A DNA stretch of 27,321 nt from DAOPYE01 sp035352715 (GCA_035352715.1 DAOPYE010000029.1:1-27321); one strand, 5' to 3'. Positions 16,701 to 23,802 are shown, counted from the stretch's first letter. Program-made: numbers and translations. The notes: generated by a model from the sequence alone, not told the origin.

Positions 16701-17050
16701 CCGTGACCTTGACGGTCAATCTCTGGGCGGCCACGGACTGGGTGCCGGTGGACGAACTGCGCGTGGTGATCAATGGTGTCACGACGGTGCTGGACGTGAA
16801 CCAGCTCCAGAGCCTGCCGACCACCGATCCCGATTACGATTGGCGCCTGCGGCGTGGCACCTTCACGCTGACCTTGCCCTCCAAGGATGCGTGGGTCGTG
16901 GTGGAAGCTGGTGTGCCCTTGGATACCACGGGCACCTACATGGCTGGCTCGACCTGGAACGGCGTCATGCACGGGCTCTACCCGGTCGCCGTCGCCAATC
17001 CCATCTTCGTGGATGTGGACGGCGGCGGGTACACCGCGCCCGGACTCTGA
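13736..17050 (+). CDS. Large lipoprotein with a degenerate CehA/McbA-like PHP domain (1104 aa)
   Basis: A signal sequence ends in SSVGC (Cys about residue 38), so it is probably lipidated. The first ~680 residues look like beta-rich, substrate-binding-like domains that I cannot assign. From about 690 to 920 the layout follows secreted CehA/McbA-type PHP phosphoesterases: GGYLPAEKLSSAVVEGVQVV, then ANTEIDRLTD (about 721) where active members have a TDH-type motif, VVHRPRGAEGLF (about 813; NHPR in relatives), DAIELLRGEGW (about 857), ALGLSSAKF (about 901) where relatives have GNSDSH, and GFARTYLKA. The residues expected as metal ligands are replaced, so the domain is probably not a metal-dependent hydrolase. 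A C-terminal beta-sandwich (STGPLVDVKL to ELRVVINGV) matches the family accessory domain. The stop overlaps the dnaB start. No ribosome-binding site is obvious. Confidence 0.75.
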   Translation: MNLFPASSSICAKTRVGTLRGSLGGVALALVAASSVGCYHAGGLQRQDTVAEEIPAVSGDRVGGFKADAVAGDYYLGNDYIHLTVDGTPFGTKSGAAGAAGGGSILDLGSVSMDQNYLRTSPPSDRLERMTLVVNQDPDIQFAVDTFLPTTKASTANLIMKGGLYDPKHKIASATHDASGRVSGVDVTHAIALGNTLSYFAVVSQLTNNSAVPLEIYNLGDHVHQTGGGYRFNIPANKDAVGNLVNNWGVDIPDSGPGTVFGAPAATVQARMAALMSCEPGGNMDYHTSIGLVPLMSDDAPFYVTSSPQSVFTNPRPVASENLVLGSKPNMDSSNALVKLQPGESLIFNRRIYFSSGKSTTFGRGYFGQSTGRPNQATGVFNAMAVDRHLAYGEYFGTAYFQPEGSAEADGPLQTEIRIERYTNADVIAKLKDPTDKATYDAGLAAFKADNTNWILERTEWLEPTQDFDSSSANIARRDFLGVVLPSENYYRISFRNRDHLTSVAPPWIYCNNVSTTHPDIATPLKIEDSSVFAISSKSHLCPEYNEILNGDTIVKSLFQSFTVSARTANPPNQVVAWQPLRLNVLGQNGTPDPNMPRVSTMDGYFNPAYKAKTLTNLHPGYYTFTGGNQSFATNFQTNLWLAPGSYSLLASNGPLTSVTTDKVSFQQGEGVGSKSFVLYHDPLPPGWTSFDMPGPSQITTGGYLPAEKLSSAVVEGVQVVANTEIDRLTDADYLYYEFRIEFDYNGTTEYERIQVQKNPFVVGARSSSLAGLGTVTALFTPTPSNDRNGGARSSTGWNLADFIGLAQGQFTVVHRPRGAEGLFTLQGFDPAQPVSSQAWWNAKGAYVSDRTQGAFDAIELLRGEGWDSANPDAWFGEFKTLRNDWFALLKQQTPTNFTKALGLSSAKFSVDTPVGFARTYLKAQGYNNEFSGATDYTDGFTQSDLSPVLTALKKGAAVASTGPLVDVKLSTSSASAGSGELLAANGAAVTLTVNLWAATDWVPVDELRVVINGVTTVLDVNQLQSLPTTDPDYDWRLRRGTFTLTLPSKDAWVVVEAGVPLDTTGTYMAGSTWNGVMHGLYPVAVANPIFVDVDGGGYTAPGL

Positions 17051-18411
17051 TGGCGGAACTGCTTCCGGAGCGTCTCCCGGAGGATGTGGATGCCGAACGC
17101 GCCCTCCTGGCCACGATCTGTGCGCCAGGGGCGGAGCTTGCGGCGGGGGAAATCGTCTTCCGGCTTTCGGAGGACGATTTCGTCCATCCTGCCCACAAGG
17201 CCGTTTTCAAGGCGCTGCGGGAATGCCTTGAAACCAAGATCGAGATCCATCCCCTCACGCTCAAGGACGTTCTGGATCAGAACGGCGACCTGGGTCGCGT
17301 GGGCGGCTATGCCGGACTGGTGGAGCTGCTGGGCGCCGAGGAGGTCCGCCGTCCCGGCGTGCTGGCCGATCTCATCTCCCGCAAGCACAAGTTGCGGCAG
17401 CTCATCCGCCTGGGGGCCCAGCTCGCCCGGCAGGCTTCAGAGGAAGAGGCGCCGCCCGAGACCCTGGTGGAGCAGGCTGCCACGGATCTCTTCCGGCTGG
17501 CCCAGGGCCAGGAGCGGCGTGGCCTGGAGCATGTGGGCGACGTGGCGCGGGACGCCATGGAATCCATCCTGGATCGGCTTGAAGGCAAAGGCTCCACGGG
17601 ACTCCGCGTGGGCTTCAGCCGCCTGGATCACCTGACCCAGGGCTTCCAGCCGGGCAACCTGATCATCCTTGCGGCGCGTCCCGGCATCGGCAAGACCGCG
17701 CTCGCGCTCAACTGGGTGCTGCGCGGGGCCATGCAGCACAAGGCGCACGGGGCCTTCTTCTCGCTGGAAATGAGCAAGGAGGAAGTCTTCTCGCGCCTGC
17801 TCTCCGCCCACGCCCGCGTGAACATGAAGCAGGTGCAGGCCGGGGCGTTCGACGACGCCATCCACGCGCGCCTGTTGCAAAGCCGTGACGCCCTGCTGGA
17901 GTTGCCGATCTTCATCAACGATCAGGCCGCCATCACCGTGCGCGAGATCATGGCCATGGTGGACCGGCACTTGTCGCGGGCCAATTCCAAGCTGGACATC
18001 CTGATCGTCGACTACCTGCAGCTCATCAGCAGCCCACCGGACAGCCGCAGCGCCAAGCAGAACGAGGCCACGCGCGTGGGCGAGATCAGCCGCGCCTTCA
18101 AGCTGCTGGCCAAAGAACGCGGCATTCCCGTGGTCGTGCTCTCCCAGCTCAACCGCGAGGTCGAACACCGGCAGGGCGGGCGGCCCCAGCTTTCTGATCT
18201 GCGCGATTCCGGCGCCATCGAGCAGGATGCGGACATGGTGATGTTCATCCACCGCAAGATGAAGCCGGTGATGGAAGGCGAAGAAGAAGACAAGACCGCC
18301 GAGCTGCTCATCGCCAAGCACCGTAGCGGCCCCACGGGCATGGTGCCCCTCTACTTCGAAGGCGAGTACGCCACGTACCGCGAAATGGAACGGACCACCG
18401 ATGAGCTTTGA
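17050..18411 (+). CDS. dnaB: Replicative DNA helicase DnaB
   Basis: DnaB unwinds the replication fork as a hexamer. The 453 residues contain the N-terminal DnaG-interaction domain (LPEDVDAERALLATI, VFRLSEDDFVHPAHKAVF), a linker helix (about 110-165), and the RecA-like domain with Walker A AARPGIGKTALALN, SLEMSKEE, Walker B LIVDYLQLI, SQLNREVE, and LRDSGAIEQDAD followed by AKHRSGPTG. The length is normal, with no intein. I start at the ATG in TGATG, where the stop of the preceding lipoprotein overlaps by one base; an upstream in-frame extension is a shadow of that gene. The 3' end overlaps the HAD phosphatase by 11 bases. Expression is therefore probably coupled to both neighbours. Confidence 0.95.
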   Translation: MAELLPERLPEDVDAERALLATICAPGAELAAGEIVFRLSEDDFVHPAHKAVFKALRECLETKIEIHPLTLKDVLDQNGDLGRVGGYAGLVELLGAEEVRRPGVLADLISRKHKLRQLIRLGAQLARQASEEEAPPETLVEQAATDLFRLAQGQERRGLEHVGDVARDAMESILDRLEGKGSTGLRVGFSRLDHLTQGFQPGNLIILAARPGIGKTALALNWVLRGAMQHKAHGAFFSLEMSKEEVFSRLLSAHARVNMKQVQAGAFDDAIHARLLQSRDALLELPIFINDQAAITVREIMAMVDRHLSRANSKLDILIVDYLQLISSPPDSRSAKQNEATRVGEISRAFKLLAKERGIPVVVLSQLNREVEHRQGGRPQLSDLRDSGAIEQDADMVMFIHRKMKPVMEGEEEDKTAELLIAKHRSGPTGMVPLYFEGEYATYREMERTTDEL

Positions 18412-19066
18412 ACCCATCACCCACGTTCTGTTTGATATGGATGGGGTGCTGCTGGATACGGAGCCGCTCTACACCAAGGCCATCCACGCCGTTACATCGC
18501 GCTACGGCCATGCCTTCGGATGGGGTCTGAAAGAGCAGATCATGGGCCGTGGCCGCGTGGCCGCCGCGTGCTTCCTGGTGGAGACGCTGAAGTTGCCCCT
18601 GAGCCCCGAGGCCTTTCTGGAAGCCCGCGACGCCGTGCTGCTCGATATGCTGGCCAAGGCCGCCGAGATCCCCGGAGCGGAAGCCTTCACACGCTCGCTG
18701 CACGCGAGGGGTTTGACACTCGCTGTCGCAACCAGTTCCGAGCGCCGCATCTTTTCGCTGAAGACGGGCCTGCACCAGAACTGGTTCACCACCACCTTCT
18801 CGGCGGTCGTATGCGGCGACGATCCGCGCATCGCCCACGCCAAGCCTGCCCCGGATATCTTCCTGCTCGCGGCGCGCATGCTGAAGGCTGATCCTGCGCA
18901 TTGCCTGGTGGTGGAAGACAGCCCGGCGGGCATCGCCGCCGCCAAGGCTGCCGGAATGCGCGTCGTGGCCATGCCGGATCCCAACCTCGACCGGGCCCAC
19001 TTGGCGCAGGCGGACTGGGTGATCGAGGGATACCACGCTTTCCCCATGGGGCTGTGGGAGCGCTGA
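18401..19066 (+). CDS. HAD-superfamily hydrolase (phosphoglucomutase/pseudouridine-phosphatase-like)
   Basis: This 221-residue HAD subfamily IA protein has motif I FDMDGVLLDTEPLY (nucleophile Asp and acid/base Asp two residues later), motif II AVATSSE, motif III HAKPAPDIFLLAA with Lys, and motif IV VVEDSPAGIAAAKAAG. The helical cap between motifs I and II (about residues 20-85) is type C1. DGVLLDTEPLYTKAI resembles beta-phosphoglucomutase and HDHD1-type pseudouridine monophosphatases; the substrate cannot be read from the sequence. The start codon lies inside the end of dnaB, with an 11-base overlap, and recG follows 16 bases later, so the three genes form one plus-strand unit. Confidence 0.88.
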   Translation: MSFEPITHVLFDMDGVLLDTEPLYTKAIHAVTSRYGHAFGWGLKEQIMGRGRVAAACFLVETLKLPLSPEAFLEARDAVLLDMLAKAAEIPGAEAFTRSLHARGLTLAVATSSERRIFSLKTGLHQNWFTTTFSAVVCGDDPRIAHAKPAPDIFLLAARMLKADPAHCLVVEDSPAGIAAAKAAGMRVVAMPDPNLDRAHLAQADWVIEGYHAFPMGLWER

Positions 19067-19082
19067 TCGCGCTTTCTCTGGA

Positions 19083-21230
19083 ATGATGAAGATGCGGCCT
19101 CGCGCCGCATCCATCCACGAGCCCATGTCGCCTGCGCTTCCATCCCTTCCACTCTCCTCGCGCCTGACGGTGCTGCGCGGCGTGGGGCCTGCTTATTCGA
19201 CATTGTTCGAAGAAAACGGCATCGCAACCATCCGGGACCTTCTGTGGGCGTTGCCCTACCGGTACGTGGATCGAGGTTCGTTGATGAAGATCGGCGAACT
19301 GGACCGCCGGCCCGTGTCCTACGACGCCTGCGCCCGAGAGATCGTCACCCTGTTGGGCGTTGTCCGCGATCTGCGCCAAAGCACCACCCGGGTGCAGCAC
19401 ATGGCGCTGACGGAAGTCCTGCTCGACGATGGCACTGGGCATATCCGCCTGGTCTGGTTCAACCAGGGATACCTGGCGAAGGCGATCAAGCCCGGGGATC
19501 GCATCCTGGCCTTTGGTTCTTTGAGCGCCGGGCGTCACGGCCTGGAGATGCGCGGTCCCGCATTCGAGATCATGGGGCGGGCCTCCGACGACGCCGAGAA
19601 TCTGTGGGTCAGGCGCTACCTGCCGCTCTATCGCAAGATGGGGCCGATCACAGGGCGTGTTCGTCAGCGTCTGGTGCAGGAAGCCCTCGCGCGCGCGGTC
19701 CAGCCCGAAGAGCTCCTGCCGCCGGAGCTTGCCGCAGGGCTTCCGGATACGCTCTCTGCGCTGCGCCTGCTGCACCAGCCACCGGACACCAGCGATGCGA
19801 CGGAGCTGGAGGCCAAGGCCACGCCCGCCCATGGGCGCCTGGCTGCGGAAGAACTCTTTGCCTTCGCCCTGGGCGTGGCGCTGCGTCGGGCCGGACGCTT
19901 GAATCGCGCCGGTACCGTGGTGCCCACGAGTCCCGAATTGCGCGAGAAACTGCGCGGAATGCTGCCCTTCCATCTGACGGGCGCGCAGCGGAACGCGTTC
20001 AAGGAGATCGTGGAGGATCTCACCTCGGGCCGCGTCATGAACCGTCTGCTGCAGGGCGACGTGGGCAGCGGCAAGACCCTGGTGGCGTTCCTCTCCATGG
20101 CCATGGTTGCCGAGACAGGCGGGCAGGCCGCGCTGCTGGCTCCCACGGAAGTCCTGGCGCGGCAGCACGCCGCCACCTTCGAGCGGCTGCTGCAAGGTGA
20201 ATCCACGCGCATGCAGCTGCTGCTTGGCCCCATGAAGGCCGCTGAAAAGCGGCAGGCCATGGCGCGCATCGCCTCCGGCGAAGCAACCTACGTCGTCGGC
20301 ACGCACGCGATCTTCCAGGAGGCGGTGAGCTTCGCGAACCTGCAACTCATCGTGGTGGATGAACAGCATCGCTTCGGCGTGAAGCAGCGCGAGGCCCTGA
20401 AGGCCAAGGGTCTGGACCCCCACTGGCTGGTCATGAGCGCCACGCCCATTCCGCGCTCGCTGGCGCTGGCGGTGTTTGGCGACCTGGAGCAATCGGTGCT
20501 GGATGAGCTGCCGCCGGGCCGCCAGCCCATCGCCACGCGCCTGCTGGATCCTGATGACGCCGAACGGGCGTGGCATCTGGTGGAGCGGGAGCTGGAAGCC
20601 GGGCGGCAGGCCTTTGTCGTGAGTCCCGCCATCGATCCTTCCGACGAGACGAAGGTGATCCTGCGCGATATCCAGGCCATGGAGGCCTTGCTGCGCGGGC
20701 GCTTTCCTGATGTGTCCATCGTCGTGGTGCATGGCCGCTTGAAGGCCGATGAGATGCAGGCGCGCATGGCGACCTTTGTCTCTGGCGAGGCGCGCATCCT
20801 GCTCGCCACCACGGTCATTGAGGTGGGCGTGGATGTGCCCAACGCCACGGTGATGATCGTCGATCACGCGGAGCGCTTCGGGCTTTCCCAGCTCCACCAG
20901 CTGCGGGGTCGCGTGGGCCGGGGCGGTGCGAAAAGCCATTTCGTGATGCTATCCGTCAGCGAGACCGAGCGCCTGCAAGTGTTGGTGGGCACCTCGGACG
21001 GTTTCCGCATCGCCCAGAAGGACCTGGAACTGCGCGGCCCTGGCGAATTTTTCGGCACCCGCCAGTCGGGCCTTCCGCAGTTCCAGGTAGCCGATCTGGT
21101 GCGTGATCGACAGCTACTGTCTAAATGTCGCGAGGCCGCGGAGCGCGTCGCCCGGCGCGGCCTGAGCGACATCCAGCTTGCATGGCTGAAGCAGGAGCAG
21201 GCGCGGCTCAGGCTGGCGGAGATTAGCTGA
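19083..21230 (+). CDS. recG: ATP-dependent DNA helicase RecG
   Basis: RecG reverses stalled replication forks and branch-migrates Holliday junctions. The 715-residue protein has the N-terminal wedge/OB domain (RGVGPAYSTLFEENGIATI, then LLGVVRDLRQSTTRVQHM), then SF2 helicase motifs: LTGAQRNAF, Walker A GDVGSGKT (about 326), APTEVLARQH, DEQH in VVDEQHRFGVKQR (about 424), MSATPIPRSLAL, TTVIEVGVDVPNA and QLRGRVGRGG. The C-terminal RecG signature LELRGPGEFFGTRQSG is intact. Two starts are possible: the first ATG (used) and one 42 bases downstream (MSPALPSLPL); neither has a strong ribosome-binding site. It is the last gene of the unit and ends eight bases from a convergent gene, with no clear terminator between them. 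Confidence 0.95.
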   Translation: MMKMRPRAASIHEPMSPALPSLPLSSRLTVLRGVGPAYSTLFEENGIATIRDLLWALPYRYVDRGSLMKIGELDRRPVSYDACAREIVTLLGVVRDLRQSTTRVQHMALTEVLLDDGTGHIRLVWFNQGYLAKAIKPGDRILAFGSLSAGRHGLEMRGPAFEIMGRASDDAENLWVRRYLPLYRKMGPITGRVRQRLVQEALARAVQPEELLPPELAAGLPDTLSALRLLHQPPDTSDATELEAKATPAHGRLAAEELFAFALGVALRRAGRLNRAGTVVPTSPELREKLRGMLPFHLTGAQRNAFKEIVEDLTSGRVMNRLLQGDVGSGKTLVAFLSMAMVAETGGQAALLAPTEVLARQHAATFERLLQGESTRMQLLLGPMKAAEKRQAMARIASGEATYVVGTHAIFQEAVSFANLQLIVVDEQHRFGVKQREALKAKGLDPHWLVMSATPIPRSLALAVFGDLEQSVLDELPPGRQPIATRLLDPDDAERAWHLVERELEAGRQAFVVSPAIDPSDETKVILRDIQAMEALLRGRFPDVSIVVVHGRLKADEMQARMATFVSGEARILLATTVIEVGVDVPNATVMIVDHAERFGLSQLHQLRGRVGRGGAKSHFVMLSVSETERLQVLVGTSDGFRIAQKDLELRGPGEFFGTRQSGLPQFQVADLVRDRQLLSKCREAAERVARRGLSDIQLAWLKQEQARLRLAEIS

Positions 21231-21238
21231 CGCTTCGA

Positions 21239-21556
21239 TCAGAAGCCGAACCAGAGGTGGACGCGTGGTTCATGGATCCTTGGCGGGGGCGGCAGGATGA
21301 CGACGGGTGCTGCTTCGCGCCAGTGATGATGGGGGCGGTCGCCATTGTATCGGCGCGGGTCTCTGCGGAAATCCACACGGCGCTCCTGCGCCCACGGCGG
21401 CGTCATCGGCCGTTCGCAACCGCGGAAGGGCCGGTGTTCCTCCATGAAGGGGCCGTGGTTCCTGTGTGGGGCTCTCCGGTCCCAGGCGCCGTCCGGATGA
21501 GCCAAGGTGGGCAGGGCGCAGGCGAATAACAGGGTGAGCATTAAGGCGTAGCGCAT
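21239..21556 (-). CDS. Small secreted His/Arg/Pro-rich protein of unknown function
   Basis: A 105-residue protein with a signal peptide (MRYALMLTLLFACALPTLA, cleavage before HPDG) and a mature part rich in Arg, His and Pro (for example RRYNGDRPHHHWREAAPVV), ending PRVHLWFGF. The composition suggests an extended, possibly metal-binding or surface-associated polypeptide; I know no family. GGAGG five bases before the ATG is an ideal ribosome-binding site and fixes the start, but it lies in a hairpin. Longer in-frame extensions upstream lack a ribosome-binding site. It is convergent with recG and downstream of the GDT1-like gene on the same strand, with its own likely promoter. Confidence 0.65.
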   Translation of the reverse strand: MRYALMLTLLFACALPTLAHPDGAWDRRAPHRNHGPFMEEHRPFRGCERPMTPPWAQERRVDFRRDPRRYNGDRPHHHWREAAPVVILPPPPRIHEPRVHLWFGF

Positions 21557-21561
21557 GGGGG

Positions 21562-21585
21562 CCTCCGGGAATACTGTTCCGGAGG
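21562..21585 (-). promoter_or_regulatory. Hairpin sequestering the ribosome-binding site of the small secreted protein
   Basis: A 9-bp stem (one G-U pair) pairs 21562-21570 with 21577-21585 across a 6-base loop. On the minus strand the 3' arm contains the GGAGG ribosome-binding site located five bases before the ATG. Seen directly; a thermosensor or protein-controlled switch is inference. Confidence 0.5.
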
Positions 21586-21608
21586 TCATGAAACGTGCCA
21601 TGTGCATA

Positions 21609-21636
21609 AGTGTAGTATTCCAGATACTTAAGCCAA
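21609..21636 (-). promoter_or_regulatory. Possible sigma-70 promoter for the small secreted protein
   Basis: On the minus strand TTGGCT (21631-21636), a 16-base spacer and TACACT (21609-21614) each match the consensus at four of six positions. They would give a leader of about 45 bases containing the ribosome-binding-site hairpin. The spacer holds a short dyad (AGTAT-TCCAG-ATACT). Confidence 0.35.
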
Positions 21637-21708
21637 TGCGGGCTCGCCGATGTCCTCTCGCGGCGACGGATGTTGCATCTACTGTCGTGTTTTGCCGCAG
21701 TGGCAGGG

Positions 21709-21978
21709 TCAACCCTTGACCATCACCCAAATCCCCACGGCCACGAAAGCGGCGCCGGCGAGGTATTTCACCATGTGTTCCGGGATGACCTTGAACAGCG
21801 CGGTGCCCACGGTCACGCCCAGGGCGGTGGCGCAGATGAGCGCCAGACTGGCTGCGCAGAACACCGTGAACAGGGCGCCGCTCTTGGCTGTGGCGGTCAT
21901 GGCGGCCAGCTGCGTCTTGTCTCCCAACTCGGCCAGGAAGACGGTGGCGAAGGTCGTCCAGAAGAGGCTTTGATTCAT
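21709..21978 (-). CDS. Half-size GDT1/UPF0016 family membrane protein
   Basis: An 89-residue protein with three predicted membrane helices and the family signature ELGDKTQLAA near the N-terminus (about residues 17-26). Full-length GDT1/TMEM165-type cation transporters, implicated in Mn2+/Ca2+ transport, are about 190 residues with two such repeats; this one has a single repeat and must act as a dimer or with a second half encoded elsewhere. The ATG used has GGAG six bases upstream; an in-frame TTG four codons earlier overlaps that site. The gene is divergent from RNase D, with very short spacing between the starts. Metal specificity cannot be read. Confidence 0.8.
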   Translation of the reverse strand: MNQSLFWTTFATVFLAELGDKTQLAAMTATAKSGALFTVFCAASLALICATALGVTVGTALFKVIPEHMVKYLAGAAFVAVGIWVMVKG

Positions 21979-22040
21979 GATCGGCTCCAACCTTGGATTC
22001 TACGATGCCCATGAACCGAATTTTCCTGCACACTGGAGGC

Positions 22041-22931
22041 ATGGCACCGGATCGCTACGATCTTCCAACGGATTACGTCGACACCCCAGAAAAGCTGGGG
22101 GCCGCGCTTCCTCACTGGTTCCAGGCGAACCTTCTGGCGGTGGATATCGAGTGCAGTCTGACGGGCGTTCACCACTGCGTGCTGGCTGTACTGCAGGTGG
22201 CCACCCATGATCGGGCGTGGCTGGTGGATCCGCTCGCGATTCCCGAACTGATGCGGCCGCTGCTGCTGGCCATGAGCGAGGTGCCCTGGATCGTCCACGA
22301 CTTCTCAGGCGATGGCATTGTCTTCAAGCGCGTCTATGACGTGATGCCAACTTCCGTGCTGGACACCATGATGCTGGCGCGTGCGCTGGGCTACCCGCAG
22401 CCGGGCCTCAAGACGATGGCCAAGCTGAAACTGGGGTTGGACATCCCGAAAGAGGAACAGGATTCCAACTGGATGCTGCGCCCGCTGCGGGACACCCAGT
22501 TCAGCTACGCCGCTCGGGATGCAGCGCTACTGTTGCCTTTGCTGCGGTCCCTGAACGAGGAAGTCCAGGCGCGCCTGCACGAGCCCGACGTCGCCCAGCG
22601 CATCGGGAGCCTGCCTTCGGAGATGCGCCACTTGATGCGCCGCGTGCGGCAGTACCGGCCGCCCGAGCATCCGCCCCTCGTGGACAAGGTACGCTGCATG
22701 GGGCTGGGGCCTCTCGCCGAGGAGCGCGCCCTGAAGCTCTCCGAGTTGCGCCTGCGATGGGGCAATGAGGGGGATGTGGCTGCGGTGATGGAGATGGGCA
22801 ATCGCTGGATCCTGGCGCGCATCCAGTACCCTCCAAGGACGAAAGAGGCGCTGGAGCGCTCCATCCCCAACCCCCGGTTCCGGCGCAAGCACCTGGATGA
22901 ACTTTGGGATCTCTTCATCTGCAAAAACTAA
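22041..22931 (+). CDS. rnd: Ribonuclease D (3'-5' exoribonuclease with HRDC-like domain)
   Basis: RNase D trims tRNA 3' ends. DEDD motifs are present: LLAVDIECS (Asp35 and Glu37), WIVHDFSGDGIVF, DTMMLAR, and FSYAARDAALL (Tyr-X3-Asp). Then comes PGLKTMAKLKLGL and a C-terminal region resembling an HRDC domain (LPSEMRHLMRRVRQYR, LAEERALKLSELRLRWG). With the start used, the length is 296; family members are usually about 370 because of two HRDC domains, so one HRDC domain may be missing. Alternative starts at 22005 and 22011 would add 10-12 residues; GGAGG sits only one base before the ATG used, so the start is uncertain. fliW follows 58 bases later. Confidence 0.88.
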   Translation: MAPDRYDLPTDYVDTPEKLGAALPHWFQANLLAVDIECSLTGVHHCVLAVLQVATHDRAWLVDPLAIPELMRPLLLAMSEVPWIVHDFSGDGIVFKRVYDVMPTSVLDTMMLARALGYPQPGLKTMAKLKLGLDIPKEEQDSNWMLRPLRDTQFSYAARDAALLLPLLRSLNEEVQARLHEPDVAQRIGSLPSEMRHLMRRVRQYRPPEHPPLVDKVRCMGLGPLAEERALKLSELRLRWGNEGDVAAVMEMGNRWILARIQYPPRTKEALERSIPNPRFRRKHLDELWDLFICKN

Positions 22932-22989
22932 GTTCCCGCCACACGGGGACGATGGTTCTGACATACCTTCTCGCAACGGGAGCTCCGCC

Positions 22990-23778
22990 ATGTCTTCGGA
23001 TGAAATCCTTTTAACTTTTCCTGCGGGACTCGTCGGTTTCCCGGAGTTGAAGGTCTTCCGGCTGTTCGAGCCCACCGGGGGGTACCCGCTGAAGTTCCTG
23101 CAATCCACGGATCAGCCGGAGATCTCTTTTGTGTGCATGGATGCGGCTTCCATCAATCTGGATTACGAAGTGCCGCTCAGCGACGAGGATGCGAAGGTGC
23201 TGTCCCTCGAAAAGCCCGAGGACGCCTTGGTGATGGCCCTGGTCGTGGTGCCCGAGGACCCCAGGCAAATGACCGCCAACCTGGCGGGCCCGCTGGTGGT
23301 GAACACCCGGACCAAGATTGGTCGCCAGGTAGCCCTGGATAGCGCGGCCTTTCCCTTGAAGCACCCGGTCTTCGCCCCCAAGGACAACCTAGTGCTGAAC
23401 TTCCCTGGTGGCTTGGTGGGATTTCCAGAACTGCACGCCTTTCGCCTGTTCGAGCCTTCCGGCGGCTACCCGCTCAAGTTTCTCCAGTCCGTGGAACACG
23501 AGGACATCTCGTTCACGGCCATCGACGTGGCGGCCATCAAGCCGGATTACACATTCCCACTCAGTTCGGAGGAGGCGGGTTCCCTCGCCATCGAGAAGCT
23601 TGAAGACGCGCTGGTGCTGGCGCTGGTGGTCATCCCGGAAGATCCGCGCCAGATGACGGCCAACCTCGCGGGTCCCCTGGTCATCAACGGACAGACGCGA
23701 ACCGGTCGGCAGGTGATCCTCAACACGGAACACTATCCCCTCAAGTATTCTGTGATCAGCGATCCCACCAATCACTAG
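22990..23778 (+). CDS. fliW: Tandem-duplicated flagellar assembly factor FliW (two FliW domains in one chain)
   Basis: FliW is a roughly 145-residue protein that binds CsrA and relieves its repression of flagellin mRNA. Here one 262-residue chain carries two complete FliW domains, residues 7-129 and 135-257, aligned without gaps; I count 78 identities in the first 120 positions (about 65%). Both contain FP.GLVGFPEL, GGYPLKFLQS, EDALV.ALVV and PEDPRQMTANLAGPLV. I start at MSSDEILLTFP, with GGGAG eight bases upstream; an upstream in-frame ATG lies inside rnd. csrA starts 24 bases downstream. Binding of both CsrA sites by one chain is inference. Confidence 0.92.
   Translation: MSSDEILLTFPAGLVGFPELKVFRLFEPTGGYPLKFLQSTDQPEISFVCMDAASINLDYEVPLSDEDAKVLSLEKPEDALVMALVVVPEDPRQMTANLAGPLVVNTRTKIGRQVALDSAAFPLKHPVFAPKDNLVLNFPGGLVGFPELHAFRLFEPSGGYPLKFLQSVEHEDISFTAIDVAAIKPDYTFPLSSEEAGSLAIEKLEDALVLALVVIPEDPRQMTANLAGPLVINGQTRTGRQVILNTEHYPLKYSVISDPTNH
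23008..23376 (+). repeat. FliW domain repeat 1
   Basis: First copy of a 123-codon unit (protein starts LLTFPAGLVGFPEL). It aligns gap-free with the second copy; divergence at about one third of residues indicates an old duplication. Confidence 0.9.
23392..23760 (+). repeat. FliW domain repeat 2
   Basis: Second copy of the 123-codon unit (protein starts VLNFPGGLVGFPEL), joined to the first by the five-residue linker PKDNL. Confidence 0.9.
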
Positions 23779-23802
23779 TATCGGCGGCTAAAAGGGGAAC
23801 GG

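Noticed and set aside
15143..16972. 609-codon minus-strand frame opposite the large lipoprotein
   Set aside because: Arg/His/Gly-rich composition with no motif, fully covered by a well-supported gene with a signal peptide and domain structure.
16840..17049. 70-codon upstream extension of dnaB
   Set aside because: Lies inside the lipoprotein's last domain and has shadow composition; the DnaB N-terminal domain begins after the ATG in TGATG.
18786..20939. 717-codon minus-strand frame opposite recG and the HAD gene
   Set aside because: No recognisable motifs; both plus-strand genes are clear family members.
22928..22955. Possible sigma-28 promoter upstream of fliW (CTAAGTTC, 12-base spacer, GACGATGG)
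   Set aside because: Only five of eight positions match in each box and the spacing is off by one; too weak to list as a feature, although flagellar sigma control would fit.
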